DNA from: Natronolimnohabitans innermongolicus JCM 12255 | GTDB lineage: Archaea > Halobacteriota > Halobacteria > Halobacteriales > Natrialbaceae | Direction of reading: 5' to 3' | Assembly: GCF_000337215.1 (NCBI RefSeq) | Contig: NZ_AOHZ01000041.1 | Span: 205,843-269,842 of the forward strand | Length of the DNA stretch: 64,000 bases | Shown here: positions 35,791 through 44,331 of the stretch, one piece after another | Layout: every line of letters starts with the position of its first letter | Position numbering within the stretch: position 1 is the stretch's first letter | Made by a program: the position numbers and the translations under genes | Notes under the pieces: model-generated | What the model saw: the letters and a program-made list of their open reading frames with translations, nothing else | Database searches by the model: none | What the model was told of the DNA's origin: nothing

Positions 35791-35921
35791 GCGGGAGTCA
35801 CGCTGAAAATCGATAGCTGAACCCAGGGTAGACGCTCACCAGAGACTCGGTCTCGCCGGCCCGCTTCGACCGTCCGAACCGGTTCCGGGGCCTTTTTGCC
35901 CGCAACCTGCCAACTCCGAGC

Positions 35922-36629
35922 GTGAACGACGAGGCGATCCCGACCGGCTGTAGCCCGGTCGACGAGTTACTCGGCGGGGGGTTCGACCGCGGGACCGTCA
36001 CGCAGCTGTACGGTCCGCCGGCGGCCGGCAAGACGAACCTCGCGCTCTCGGCGGCCGTCGAGGCGGCCGTCGGCGGCGGTACCGCGGTCTACATCGACAC
36101 CGAGGGCGTCTCGGTCGACCGCTTTCAACAACTGCTCTCGGCTCGCGTCGAGGAGGACGACGTCGAGGCCGTCGCCTCTCGAATCGTCATCGAGGACGCG
36201 CTCGACTTCGAGGAACAGGCCGAAGCCGTCCGCGACGCCGAGGAGTTCGCCGAACGGGCGGATCTGATCGTCCTCGACAGCGCGACCGGCTTCTATCGCC
36301 TCGAGCGAACGGGCGACTCCGACGGCGGCGAAGCCCTGCGACGCGTCACCCGGCAGGTGACCCACCTGCTCTCGCTGGCCCGCAAACACGACCTCGCGGT
36401 CGTCCTGACGAACCAGGTGTTCTCGGATCCGGACGCCGACCGCACGCGCGCGCTCGGCGGCAATACCCTGGAGCACTGGACCGGCGTCGTGCTCCGCCTC
36501 GAGCGCTTTCGTGGCGGCAACCGTCGGGCGACCCTCGAGAAACACCGCTCGAAGCCGGCCGGGGACTCGGTCCAGTTCCGGATCACGGACCGCGGGCTCG
36601 AGGGGGGCGAAGACGGGCCGAGACCCTGA
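35922..36629 (+). CDS. radB: DNA repair and recombination protein RadB
   Basis: A 235-residue RecA-family protein without the N-terminal HhH domain of RadA, the size and layout of RadB. It has IPTGCSPVDELLGGGFDRG near the start, Walker A GPPAAGKT (31-38), a Walker B region around LIVLDSATG, and the L2/ATPase-end segments TRALGGNTLEHWTGVVLRLE. RadB is a cytosolic accessory (mediator-like) factor for RadA in homologous recombination. The GTG 35922 start fits the family. A strong hairpin follows 10 bp after the stop. Confidence 0.94.
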   Translation: MNDEAIPTGCSPVDELLGGGFDRGTVTQLYGPPAAGKTNLALSAAVEAAVGGGTAVYIDTEGVSVDRFQQLLSARVEEDDVEAVASRIVIEDALDFEEQAEAVRDAEEFAERADLIVLDSATGFYRLERTGDSDGGEALRRVTRQVTHLLSLARKHDLAVVLTNQVFSDPDADRTRALGGNTLEHWTGVVLRLERFRGGNRRATLEKHRSKPAGDSVQFRITDRGLEGGEDGPRP

Positions 36630-36638
36630 GACGATTTA

Positions 36639-36700
36639 CTGTACGTCAGTTCCGGCGCAACCGCGACCCGGGCGGCGGTTGCGCCGGGACATCGGTACAG
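36639..36700. terminator. Bidirectional terminator-like hairpin between convergent radB and CBS gene
   Basis: CCGGCGCAACCGC (36652-36664) pairs exactly with GCGGTTGCGCCGG (36675-36687) around a 10-base loop. Outer arms CTGTAC (36639-36644) and GTACAG (36695-36700) extend the dyad with equal 7-base spacers. It lies between two convergent genes, so it can end both transcripts. No T-tract follows. Confidence 0.7.
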
Positions 36701-36755
36701 CAATCCGAATGAGACGACGCAGTACGGGTGAAACGAAAACGGACGGCGACGCTCG

Positions 36756-37913
36756 CTACAGTTCGTTCAGCTTCCGCAGGAGCTGGCCGCGGTACTCCTC
36801 GTCGCTGGTGACGCCCTTGACCTCTAAGACGTTGCGCTCGAGTTTGTCGACGGCGACGCGGAAGGCGTTCTCGGCGCCGTAGCCCTCGCCGGTGCCGGCG
36901 ACCTGGCCTTTGTTCGTCCGGAGGCGGATCTGGCAGTGAACCAGCGGCGTTCCGCGGAGTTTCTCCTGGTGTTCTTTGAACCGGACGTGAGCGTGCATCA
37001 CCTGCATGTCCTGGTACTTATCGGAGACGCTCTGGATGCTCTCGACGATCGACTCCCGGGTGATCGTATCGAGCATCGAGATGTTGGTAATCTGGACGTC
37101 CATGTGCTCTTCTTCGGTAAACGTCAGCGCCCGCAGCACGTCGGTTTTGGTGACGACGCCGATGACGACGCGGTCGTCGTCCTCGGGCGTGACCATCAGC
37201 CCGGCGTAGTCGAGGTCGAGCATCTGCTCGACGGCGTCCTGGGCCGTGGCCCCGAGCGTCGTCGTCTCGACGGGGCTGTTCATGATGTCGTAGACGGGCA
37301 CGTCGAGCATCCGCTCGTTGTCGCCGACGCGGTCGCCGGTGGTCATCCGCTCGTTCTCGCGGATGACGAAGTCCGCGATGTCGTGCGTGGTGACGACACC
37401 CGTGAGGTAGCCGTTCTCGTTCAAGACCGGGAGACGGGAGATACCGTTCTCGCGAAGCTTGTTGATCACCCGCCCGATCCCGTCGTCTTCCTGCACCGTG
37501 ACGGGATCGTCCGAGTAGACGTCCTCGACGGTGAGCGTATCGAGGTTCTCGAGGACGGCCTCGAGGATCGCGTCGTCGCTGATGACTCCCCAGAGATCGC
37601 CGTGTTCGAAGACCGGCGCGACCTTCGCGTTGCTCTCGATGAGCATTCGTGCGGTCTCGCGGACGTCCTCGTCGCGATCGATCTTCGGGGCCGGCGAGCT
37701 CCGACTGGGTTTGATCAGCGCCGACACCTTGGCGTCGTCCTCGACGTGGGACTGGAGGACCTCCCGCTCGCTGATGACGCCCTCGTACTCCCCGTCGTCC
37801 ATGACGATAATTCCCTTCGGGTTACCGTCCTCGAACGTAGAACGGACCTTCCCCATGCGCTGACCGACGTCGACTTCGATGAACTCCTTGGTGGCGATAT
37901 CAGCGATATTCAT
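36756..37913 (-). CDS. Four-CBS-domain protein with C-terminal HPF/RaiA-like region
   Basis: A 385-residue cytosolic protein with four CBS motifs in two Bateman modules, about 3-60, 70-130, 135-190 and 205-270 (for example GVISEREVLQ, GVISDDAILE, GVVTTHDIADF, GVVTKTDVLRAL). CBS pairs sense adenine nucleotides. The C-terminal ~105 residues (VRFKEHQEKLRGTPLVHCQI, then RLRTNKGQVAGTGEGYGAEN) resemble the S30AE fold of ribosome hibernation factors (HPF/RaiA). A nucleotide-sensing ribosome-associated role is inferred, and I rate the HPF match as likely but not certain. ATG 37913 fits the first CBS; the frame extends 13 residues upstream with no support. Confidence 0.85.
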   Translation of the reverse strand: MNIADIATKEFIEVDVGQRMGKVRSTFEDGNPKGIIVMDDGEYEGVISEREVLQSHVEDDAKVSALIKPSRSSPAPKIDRDEDVRETARMLIESNAKVAPVFEHGDLWGVISDDAILEAVLENLDTLTVEDVYSDDPVTVQEDDGIGRVINKLRENGISRLPVLNENGYLTGVVTTHDIADFVIRENERMTTGDRVGDNERMLDVPVYDIMNSPVETTTLGATAQDAVEQMLDLDYAGLMVTPEDDDRVVIGVVTKTDVLRALTFTEEEHMDVQITNISMLDTITRESIVESIQSVSDKYQDMQVMHAHVRFKEHQEKLRGTPLVHCQIRLRTNKGQVAGTGEGYGAENAFRVAVDKLERNVLEVKGVTSDEEYRGQLLRKLNEL

Positions 37914-38017
37914 CCTTCTATGGCTGTATACTGCGGCCGGGCTTTTGAACATACCGCACGTTTTAGCCGGGTGGGTGCAGGGGCGGCCTTTAGGGTGCGG
38001 GCGTGGTATCGCGCGAT

Positions 38018-38317
38018 ATGCGACCCGACATCAGCGTCTTCGGGCGATACACGTACCTCCTCACCGAACTGTTCTGGGGCACCGTCGCCGCCGTTCTCCT
38101 CCATCGGGCCGGCGCCCTTCGAAAGGCCGCCGTCACGATCCTCGCGCTGTACCCGATCGCCTACGTCTGGGACCGCTACACCCTCGCCGTCGGCGTCTTC
38201 GATATCAAACTCCGGACCGGCATCGAAATCGCGGGCATCCCGCTCGAGGAACACCTCTTCATGGCGGTCGTCCCCGGACTCGTCATTGGCTTTCACGAAA
38301 CTATCTTTGGAGAGTGA
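38018..38317 (+). CDS. Lycopene-cyclase-like half-domain membrane protein
   Basis: A 99-residue protein with three hydrophobic helices. It carries YPIAYVWDRYTLAVGVFDIK and GIPLEEHLFMAVVPG, the paired signature of the CrtYc/CrtYd lycopene-cyclase domain, which normally occurs twice (about 200-230 residues). It has one copy only, so by itself it may be inactive, or it may pair with itself as CrtYc and CrtYd do in actinobacteria. Haloarchaea make bacterioruberin and retinal, for which a full cyclase is needed elsewhere. ATG 38018 is preferred over GTG 38003, but both are possible. Confidence 0.8.
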   Translation: MRPDISVFGRYTYLLTELFWGTVAAVLLHRAGALRKAAVTILALYPIAYVWDRYTLAVGVFDIKLRTGIEIAGIPLEEHLFMAVVPGLVIGFHETIFGE

Positions 38318-38395
38318 GTATCAGCCGATTTGAGGGGTGTCAGCTGCTGCAATCGACCACGAGCGTCTTATTTCTCACGCCCGTTCGTCGGGACG

Positions 38396-39199
38396 ATGGA
38401 CGACCGCCGCTCCAGCGCCGCAGCGCGCGACGATCGTACCGACCGTACCGATCGTGCCGTGTTGCGGTCGCTCTTGCGTCTGCTCACCATCGTCGCCCTG
38501 ATCGGCGTCCTCGCGTTCGGCACCGCGATGATCGCCCCGTCGATCCTCGAAGACGCCGGCATCGACGGCGACGGATTCGAAGGACCGGGCGGCATCGACG
38601 GCGGCTCGAGTCCGCCCCCGAGTTCCGAGTCGCCGTCGGTCGGCGACCGCGAGCCGAACGTCACCGATCCAGACGATCCCGGCGCCTCGAGGTACGAGAC
38701 CGACGTCGAGACGATCGACTCCGAGACGGTCGAGGAGTTCGTCCACGCCGAAGTCAACGACCGCCGGGCCGACCACGACGACGACCTCGAGGCCCTCGAG
38801 TGGGACGGCACGGTCGCGTCGGTCGCTCGAGCCCACAGTGGCGACATGGCCGAGCAGGACTACTTCGATCACGTCAACCAGGAGGGCGACGCCCCGATGG
38901 AGCGATTCCAGGACGTCGACGACTACTGCCGGGGGTACGGCGAGAACATCGCTCTGACCTACGTCGACCGGACCGTCCAGGACTCGGCGTCGGACGGCAC
39001 CGTCCACTATCAGACCGCGGAAGAACTCGCGGAGGGGCTCGTCAACCAGTGGATGAACTCGACGTCACACCGCGAGGCGATCCTCGAGGAAGGCAGCGTT
39101 CCCGACTGGGATCGCGGCGGCGTCGGCGTCTACCTCACCGACGACGGTTCGGTCTACGCGTCGCACAATTTCTGTCAGGAGCGAACGGGGCTGTTCTGA
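38396..39199 (+). CDS. CAP/SCP-domain protein, membrane-anchored
   Basis: A 267-residue protein with one membrane helix (about 26-46, RLLTIVALIGVLAFGTAMIA) after an Arg/Asp-rich N-terminus, a Gly/Pro/Ser/Asp-rich linker, and a C-terminal CAP domain. Domain motifs include VHAEVNDRRADHDDDLEAL, ARAHSGDMAEQDYFDHVNQ, YGENIALTYV and NQWMNSTSHREAIL, with the CAP-type histidine and glutamate residues (ARAHS, GENIA). It probably faces outward. Function is unclear; bacterial CAP proteins have been linked to spores, sterol binding or peptidase roles. ATG 38396 gives the normal N-terminal membrane anchor. Confidence 0.85.
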   Translation: MDDRRSSAAARDDRTDRTDRAVLRSLLRLLTIVALIGVLAFGTAMIAPSILEDAGIDGDGFEGPGGIDGGSSPPPSSESPSVGDREPNVTDPDDPGASRYETDVETIDSETVEEFVHAEVNDRRADHDDDLEALEWDGTVASVARAHSGDMAEQDYFDHVNQEGDAPMERFQDVDDYCRGYGENIALTYVDRTVQDSASDGTVHYQTAEELAEGLVNQWMNSTSHREAILEEGSVPDWDRGGVGVYLTDDGSVYASHNFCQERTGLF

Positions 39200-39329
39200 C
39201 GCTCGGTTCGACGCTGACGCTCGGTTCGACGACTCGAGTCCGAAACCGTGCTCGGTTCACGACTGGTTCGGTATCCAGACGATGAGAGAAATTGATAGCC
39301 ATTTAGGCGAGGCTCGTGTGCGTGATCGT

Positions 39330-40112
39330 ATGGACGCTCGCGAGACGCTCGTCTCGGTCTACCGAACGGCGAGCGACCGTGATATCTCCTTTCTGGCGGC
39401 CGCCTTCGCCTACTACGCGTTCGTCTCGCTGATCCCGCTGGTGTTGCTCGCGCTCGTCGTCGGCTCCCTGCTCGGCGGCGAAGACGTCGCCGAACGGTTG
39501 GTGCTGGTCGCCGGCGATTTCCTGCCGGAAGCCGGCGAAGACCTCGTCGCCGAGGCGCTGACGACCGAATCAGGGCGAACGCAGGCGACCGCCGTCGCAC
39601 TCGCCGTCTCGGCGTGGGGCGCGCTGAAGGTCTTTCGCGGCCTCAGCCTCGCCTTCGACAAGGTCTACGACGAGGTCGCCGAAACGACGCTCGTCGGCGA
39701 GCTTCGAAACGGCGTCGTCGTCATCGTCGCCGGCGTGGTGGCGATCGTGCTGATGGTCGTCGTCGGGACGATTCTCGGACTCGCTGCCGACGTCGTTCCG
39801 TTCGCCGGCCTCCTGAGCTGGATCACGCTGTTGATCGGCCTCGTTCTCGTCTTCCTGCCGATTTACTACGTGTTGCCGCCGATTCCGGTCACCGTCGCCG
39901 AGATCCTCCCCGGCGCTGCGTTCGCTGCCGTCGGCTGGACCGTGCTGCAGATCGGCTTCCAGATCTACGCCGCCAACGCCGGTCAGTACGAGGCCTACGG
40001 CGCCGTCGGCGCCGTTATTCTGTTCGTCACCTGGCTCTACTTCGCCGGGATGCTCATCTGCTTCGGCGCGGTACTCAACGTCGTTCTCTCGGCCGAGTCG
40101 CTGGCCGAGTAG
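39330..40112 (+). CDS. YihY/BrkB-family membrane protein
   Basis: A 260-residue membrane protein with about six helices and the family signature SFLAAAFAYYAFVSLIPLVL near its start. The C-terminal part (AAFAAVGWTVLQIGFQIYAA, then YGAVGAVILFVTWLYFAGML) has the conserved G-rich segment. Once labelled ribonuclease BN, this family is now held to be a membrane transporter-like or unknown protein. ATG 39330 is chosen because the sequence from there matches the family; 16 residues upstream have no support. It follows a short intergenic stretch with two copies of TGACGCTCGGTTCGACG (39195-39235). Confidence 0.88.
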   Translation: MDARETLVSVYRTASDRDISFLAAAFAYYAFVSLIPLVLLALVVGSLLGGEDVAERLVLVAGDFLPEAGEDLVAEALTTESGRTQATAVALAVSAWGALKVFRGLSLAFDKVYDEVAETTLVGELRNGVVVIVAGVVAIVLMVVVGTILGLAADVVPFAGLLSWITLLIGLVLVFLPIYYVLPPIPVTVAEILPGAAFAAVGWTVLQIGFQIYAANAGQYEAYGAVGAVILFVTWLYFAGMLICFGAVLNVVLSAESLAE

Positions 40113-40218
40113 GGGGACCCGTGCGACCAGTTGCTCGCTGCTCTCGTTACCCGCCCCACGACCGTAGCCTGCACACATTGGAGAAAGATTATGTTCTCGG
40201 CACGGCCAGCCCTCCACA

Positions 40219-41055
40219 ATGAGCGACGAGTCTTCGAACCAAACCGCGCCGGGCGCCGGCGAGTCGACGGACGCGACTGACGCCGACGCCGACACCGGCG
40301 ACTCGAGTGGTCCATCCGAACCGGGTGGCGGGCCCCGACGCGTCGTCTCCGAGCAGAGCGTCGACGACATTCTCGACTCGCTGGGGGAGACGAAGGCCGC
40401 GGCCGAAGCGAACGCGGATTCGGGTGCGGACGATTCGCAACCACGGGCACAGACACGATCGCGGTCGAATTCGGAGACCGGTGCCGACGCCGAATCCGGC
40501 GCCGAACCGTCAGCCGACACCGACGGCGTGACGACCGAGTTCGACGAGCGCGACGTGCCCTCGAGCGACGGCCTGGACGACGCCGAGACCAACGCCGACA
40601 GTGACGATGGTAGCGACGGGGTCGGTGTCGGGGGCAGCGACGGAGACGGTGGCGAGAATAGCGAGGGTATCAGGGACGGCGACACGACCCCGACAATCGA
40701 CGACGCCGCGTCGTCGCTCCCCGACGTGGACGACGACGCCTCCCTCGAGGACCTCGCCGCGCGCGTCGAAGACGGCGCCGTCACCGGCGCCGACGTTCGG
40801 GCCGCCGAGGCCGGCACGGGCCGCGAGTCGACGCCCGAGGTCGACGAGATCGAGCTCTCGATGGACGACCTCGAGGCAACACAATCGAGCAGCGGTCCCG
40901 ACGGTAGCACGGGGGTCGGCGACGACGCCGGCCCGCTGGCGGGGTCGATCGGCGCTGACGCCGACGCGGGCGCTGGCGACGACTCGGACGAGGACGAGAC
41001 CGACGCCGACTCGCCGGGGCTGCTCGGTCGGATCAAGCGCTTTTTCGGCGGGTAG
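40219..41055 (+). CDS. Long acidic low-complexity protein with a basic C-terminal helix
   Basis: A 278-residue protein made almost wholly of D, E, S, T, G and A, probably disordered. Two short ordered segments stand out: VVSEQSVDDILDSLGETKAA (residues about 42-61) and, further on, an acidic helix EDLAARVEDGAVTGADVRAAE. The end, GLLGRIKRFFGG, is a short basic amphipathic helix that could touch membrane or nucleic acid. I do not recognise a family. Coding bias is strong and the acidic composition fits the host. A scaffold or chaperone-client linker role is a guess and not claimed. Confidence 0.72.
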   Translation: MSDESSNQTAPGAGESTDATDADADTGDSSGPSEPGGGPRRVVSEQSVDDILDSLGETKAAAEANADSGADDSQPRAQTRSRSNSETGADAESGAEPSADTDGVTTEFDERDVPSSDGLDDAETNADSDDGSDGVGVGGSDGDGGENSEGIRDGDTTPTIDDAASSLPDVDDDASLEDLAARVEDGAVTGADVRAAEAGTGRESTPEVDEIELSMDDLEATQSSSGPDGSTGVGDDAGPLAGSIGADADAGAGDDSDEDETDADSPGLLGRIKRFFGG

Positions 41056-41145
41056 AACGGGTACGGCTCGAAGATTTCGACAACAACACGGATTGACCGT
41101 GATTCTCGAGGCTTCGGACTCGAGTCCCCGGTTCGAGTCGCGGGC

Positions 41146-41469
41146 TCAGAACTGGTAGCGTCGCTCGTCGTCCATCGTCGGGTACTGGTCGGCGCCGGTC
41201 ATCTCCTCGAAGGTCATCCCCGAGAGATACTCGTCGTAGGTGACGTCGTAGCCCGAGCGCAACTGGAAGTCGAGCTTGCCGGTGTCGACCGTCGACTGGA
41301 ACAGCATGTGGATCGCCCGCCGAACGAGTTCGTCCGTCTCCTCGGGCTCGAGGGCGGCATCGAGCAGGGCGAGTTCGTTTCTGGTCTCCCGATCGAGCGA
41401 GATCGAGAGTTCGTCGTCCAGGTCGCCGTAGGCGTCCGTCAGGTCGTCGTTGAGATCGTCGAGACTCAT
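41146..41469 (-). CDS. Uncharacterised small acidic haloarchaeal protein
   Basis: A 107-residue acidic protein: a short N-terminal helix, LSISLDRETRNELALLDAAL and a helix TDELVRRAIHMLFQ, then a C-terminal loop region DVTYDEYLSGMTFEEMTG. It resembles small haloarchaeal proteins seen as conserved hypotheticals. No metal, membrane or catalytic motif is visible. It is convergent with the acidic protein gene. I do not recognise the family; a DNA- or protein-binding helical role is possible. Confidence 0.7.
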   Translation of the reverse strand: MSLDDLNDDLTDAYGDLDDELSISLDRETRNELALLDAALEPEETDELVRRAIHMLFQSTVDTGKLDFQLRSGYDVTYDEYLSGMTFEEMTGADQYPTMDDERRYQF

Positions 41470-41913
41470 ACGGGAGGGGACTCGAGCCGAGGGGATAGGG
41501 CTTTCGTGGTCGACTCGTCGCTCGTCGCCCGTCGCTCGTCGATGCTACGGCGTTCGATTCTGAGACGAGCGCGTTGGAGAGACGCGTGGCGATTGAAATT
41601 GGAGATCTGCGTGGCGATTGAGATGGTCGTACAACGCACGCTGGTCGAAATGGTTGTGCGCTGACGCTGGCAGCGAGGGTTTCCACATCCTCCCCAGCCG
41701 ATTCGCTCGCTTCCCTCGCTCATCCCTCGCGCGTCGGAATCGGACGTCCTCGCTTCCGCTCGGCCGACCGACAGCGCGCGCCACAGCGCATGACTCGGCA
41801 ACTGCATCGCGGAACCGCGCCAACTGCATCGCAGAAATGCGCGCTTCGTCGCTGACGTCGTCGGCCGGTCGCGAACCGCCACCAGTAAGACGCCCCGTTC
41901 GCTAGGACGACCG
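41470..41913. repeat. 444-bp intergenic with two 13-bp direct repeats; likely dispersed repeat, no clear gene
   Basis: GCGTGGCGATTGA occurs at 41584-41596 and 41609-41621, a period of 25 bases. The stretch also has runs rich in CGCTCGC and CATCCTCC. Open frames on both strands lack conserved features and are not called. From memory, similar intergenic sequence recurs in related haloarchaea, so it may be a dispersed repeat; this has not been checked. Confidence 0.35.
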
Positions 41914-42885
41914 ATGAGTGAGAGCGATGGCGACGGCGGCGCCGGCGCCGACACCGACGGGGGCGAGGAGTGGACGCTCCCCGACGACCTCGAGTCGGTC
42001 CAGGAGGCCCTGATCGCGTGGTACGAGGGCGACCACCGCGAGTTCCCGTGGCGTCGGACGGACGATCCCTACGAGATCCTCGTCAGCGAAGTGATGAGCC
42101 AGCAGACCCAGCTGGATCGCGTCGTCTCGGCCTGGGAAGCATTCCTCGAGCGCTGGCCCACCACGGCCGAGCTCGCCGACGCGGACCGGGCGGACGTCGT
42201 CGGGTTCTGGACCGACCACAGCCTCGGGTACAACAATCGGGCGAAGTACCTGCACGAAGCGGCCGCGCAGGTGGAAACGGAGTACGACGGCGAGTTCCCG
42301 ACCGAACCCGACGAACTACAGGAGCTCATGGGCGTCGGCCCCTACACCGCAAACGCCGTCGCGAGCTTCGCGTTCAACAACGGCGACGCGGTCGTCGACA
42401 CGAACGTCAAACGCGTCACCTACCGCACGTTCTCGATCCCGGACGACGATGCGGCCTTCGAGTCGGCCGCGAACGACCTCATGCCCGACGGCGAGTCGCG
42501 CGTCTGGAACAACGCGATCATGGAACTGGGCGGCGTCGCCTGTACGCAGACGCCCCGCTGCGACGAGGTCGGCTGCCCCTGGCGCGAGTGGTGTGGCGCC
42601 TACGCCAGCGGCGATTTCACCGCGCCCGACGTCCCCACGCAGCCGAGCTTCGAGGGCAGCCGCCGCCAGTTTCGCGGCCGCGTGATCGGTACCCTGCGGG
42701 AGTACGACGAACTCGAACTGGACACCCTCGGTCACCGGATCCGCGTCGACTACGCGCCCGGCGGCGAGTACGGCCGCGAGTGGCTCACCGGCTTGCTCAC
42801 CGACCTCGAGGACGACGGACTCGTCGATATCGACGACCCCGAATCGGGCGCCGAGGACGAACTCGTCGCCCGACTCCGTCGGTAA
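41914..42885 (+). CDS. mutY: A/G-specific adenine glycosylase
   Basis: A 323-residue MutY-type base-excision glycosylase. The catalytic Glu is in SEVMSQQTQ (Glu59), the helix-hairpin-helix is LMGVGPYTANAVAS (139-151) and the catalytic Asp lies in VVDTNVKRV (Asp162). Four cysteines at 210, 216, 221 and 227 (CTQTPRC...CPWREWC) form the [4Fe-4S] cluster; the spacing C-x5-C-x4-C-x5-C differs from the classic C-x6-C-x2-C-x5-C. The Nudix-like C-terminal domain of bacterial MutY is replaced by a short winged region (RGRVIGTLREYDELELDTLG). It removes adenine opposite 8-oxoguanine. Confidence 0.93.
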   Translation: MSESDGDGGAGADTDGGEEWTLPDDLESVQEALIAWYEGDHREFPWRRTDDPYEILVSEVMSQQTQLDRVVSAWEAFLERWPTTAELADADRADVVGFWTDHSLGYNNRAKYLHEAAAQVETEYDGEFPTEPDELQELMGVGPYTANAVASFAFNNGDAVVDTNVKRVTYRTFSIPDDDAAFESAANDLMPDGESRVWNNAIMELGGVACTQTPRCDEVGCPWREWCGAYASGDFTAPDVPTQPSFEGSRRQFRGRVIGTLREYDELELDTLGHRIRVDYAPGGEYGREWLTGLLTDLEDDGLVDIDDPESGAEDELVARLRR

Positions 42886-42975
42886 CGGTCGACTCGAGCG
42901 CTCGAGTCCGCGCGACGAAGCGCCGGCCGTGGCGCTTGGCCCGCTTATTTGACGCCCGCTGTCGTCGGTGTGGGC

Positions 42976-43629
42976 ATGGCAGACTCCGACAGCGGTTCCG
43001 ACTCCGCCGGCGGCGACGTCGATACCGACGCCGGTGTCGCCGCGGACCCCGTCCGCGTCGTCGCCGTCTGTGGCAGCCTCCGGGAAGAGAGCACGACGTG
43101 CGTCGGGCTGGAGCGCGTCCTCGAGGCCGCCGACCGCGCCGGCGCCGAAACCGAGTTGCTCGACCTGCGCGAGTTCGAGTTACCGACCTTCGACGCCGAC
43201 CGCGACCGCGAGGACGCCGGCGACGCCGAAGCGTTGGCGGCCCGTCTGCGCGGAGCCGACTCGATCGTCCTCGGCTCGCCGATGTACCACGGCTCTTACT
43301 CCTCGCCGCTGAAGACCGCCATCGACTACTGCGGGTTCGACGAGTTCCGCGACAAGACGGTCGGCTTGCTCGCGGTTTCGGGCGGCGCCTTCCCGGTGAC
43401 CACCCTCGAGCACATGCGCTCGGTCTGTCGCGCGCTGAACGCGTGGGTGATCCCCCACGAGGCCGCGGTTCCGAACGCCGGCTCTGCCGTCGCGGACGGC
43501 GAGTTCGTCGACGACAAACTCGAGGAGCGCGTCGCGACGCTCGGCCGGCGCGCGGTGCAGTACGCGACGATCGAGCCGGATCCGGACTCCTTCGAGAGCG
43601 ACCAGAACGTCGGCGCCGAAGGGAAGTAG
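42976..43629 (+). CDS. NAD(P)H-dependent FMN reductase family protein
   Basis: A 217-residue flavodoxin-fold protein. After an acidic Ser/Asp/Gly-rich N-terminus (residues 1-30) come the typical strand and loop RVVAVCGSLREEST (FMN phosphate loop), ELPTFDADR, and SIVLGSPMYHGSYSSPLKTA with the family's PxYHGxxxxxLK motif. It reduces FMN with NAD(P)H, or acts as an azo/quinone reductase in the cytosol. ATG 42976 is chosen; the acidic N-terminus is common in haloarchaeal homologues. It is one gene downstream of mutY, with a 90-bp gap, and possibly co-transcribed. Confidence 0.9.
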   Translation: MADSDSGSDSAGGDVDTDAGVAADPVRVVAVCGSLREESTTCVGLERVLEAADRAGAETELLDLREFELPTFDADRDREDAGDAEALAARLRGADSIVLGSPMYHGSYSSPLKTAIDYCGFDEFRDKTVGLLAVSGGAFPVTTLEHMRSVCRALNAWVIPHEAAVPNAGSAVADGEFVDDKLEERVATLGRRAVQYATIEPDPDSFESDQNVGAEGK

Positions 43630-43686
43630 CGACTGAGAGGCGACCACGATCCGTTGTCACGGTCGGTCACGGCCGGTCGCTCACGC

Positions 43687-44331
43687 TCAGGGCTCGAGCA
43701 GCCGTTCGAACCGCCGCTGATGGGCGAGGAAGGCGAACAGTCCGAACAGGACGAGTCCGACGTGGAGGGCGTCGACCCGGAGGACGACCGTCGTCGCCTC
43801 GAGGGGGATCGGCGGCGTCGCGAGGGTGACGTCGACGAACCAGACGGCGGCCAGCAGCGCCGACGCGCCGGCTGCCAGCAGGCAGCCGGGGACGAGGGGC
43901 GTGCGGGTCGTCAGATACGTCGAGCGGAGACAGAAGACGCGGCGTTCGACGAACAGCTGTGCGGTGAGCGCGCCGGCGAGCACCACGCCGGCGACGACGA
44001 TGCCGCCGACGCCGCCGATCAGTTCGGCGACCAGCAGCCAGACGAGCCAGCTGCCCGTCAGGAGCAGCGCCGCCGAGAGCCGCTCGGGCTTGAGGAGGTC
44101 GCCGACCTCGTTGACCGTCGCGCCGAAGACGATCGCGCGCACCAACGCGCCACAGAAGAGGATACCGAGTCCGGCCAGCGCCGTCGAAGTCGTCCGAGAG
44201 CCGGCGACGAGGGAAAACCAGACGCCGACGGCGACGGCTTCGACGGTGGCGGCCGAGAGCGCCGCGGTCACGCCGACCACCCGCCGCCGAGCCGTGCGGC
44301 CGAGGATGCCGGGTTGCCGAATGACGCTCAT
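43687..44331 (-). CDS. Uncharacterised multi-pass membrane protein
   Basis: A 214-residue protein with about five or six predicted helices (for example ALSAATVEAVAVGVWFSLV, ALLLTGSWLVWLLVAELIGG, IVVAGVVLAGALTAQLFVE and LLAAGASALLAAVWFVDVTL), and an Arg-rich C-terminus (AHQRRFERLLEP). It has no transport or catalytic signature I recognise. ATG 44331 gives a better N-terminus than the longer frame. It converges on the FMN reductase gene, which ends 57 bp away. Confidence 0.75.
   Translation of the reverse strand: MSVIRQPGILGRTARRRVVGVTAALSAATVEAVAVGVWFSLVAGSRTTSTALAGLGILFCGALVRAIVFGATVNEVGDLLKPERLSAALLLTGSWLVWLLVAELIGGVGGIVVAGVVLAGALTAQLFVERRVFCLRSTYLTTRTPLVPGCLLAAGASALLAAVWFVDVTLATPPIPLEATTVVLRVDALHVGLVLFGLFAFLAHQRRFERLLEP

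Noticed and set aside
39195-39235. Two 17-bp direct repeats (TGACGCTCGGTTCGACG) after the CAP gene
   Set aside because: Too short and local to call a mobile element or regulatory array; only noted with the YihY gene.
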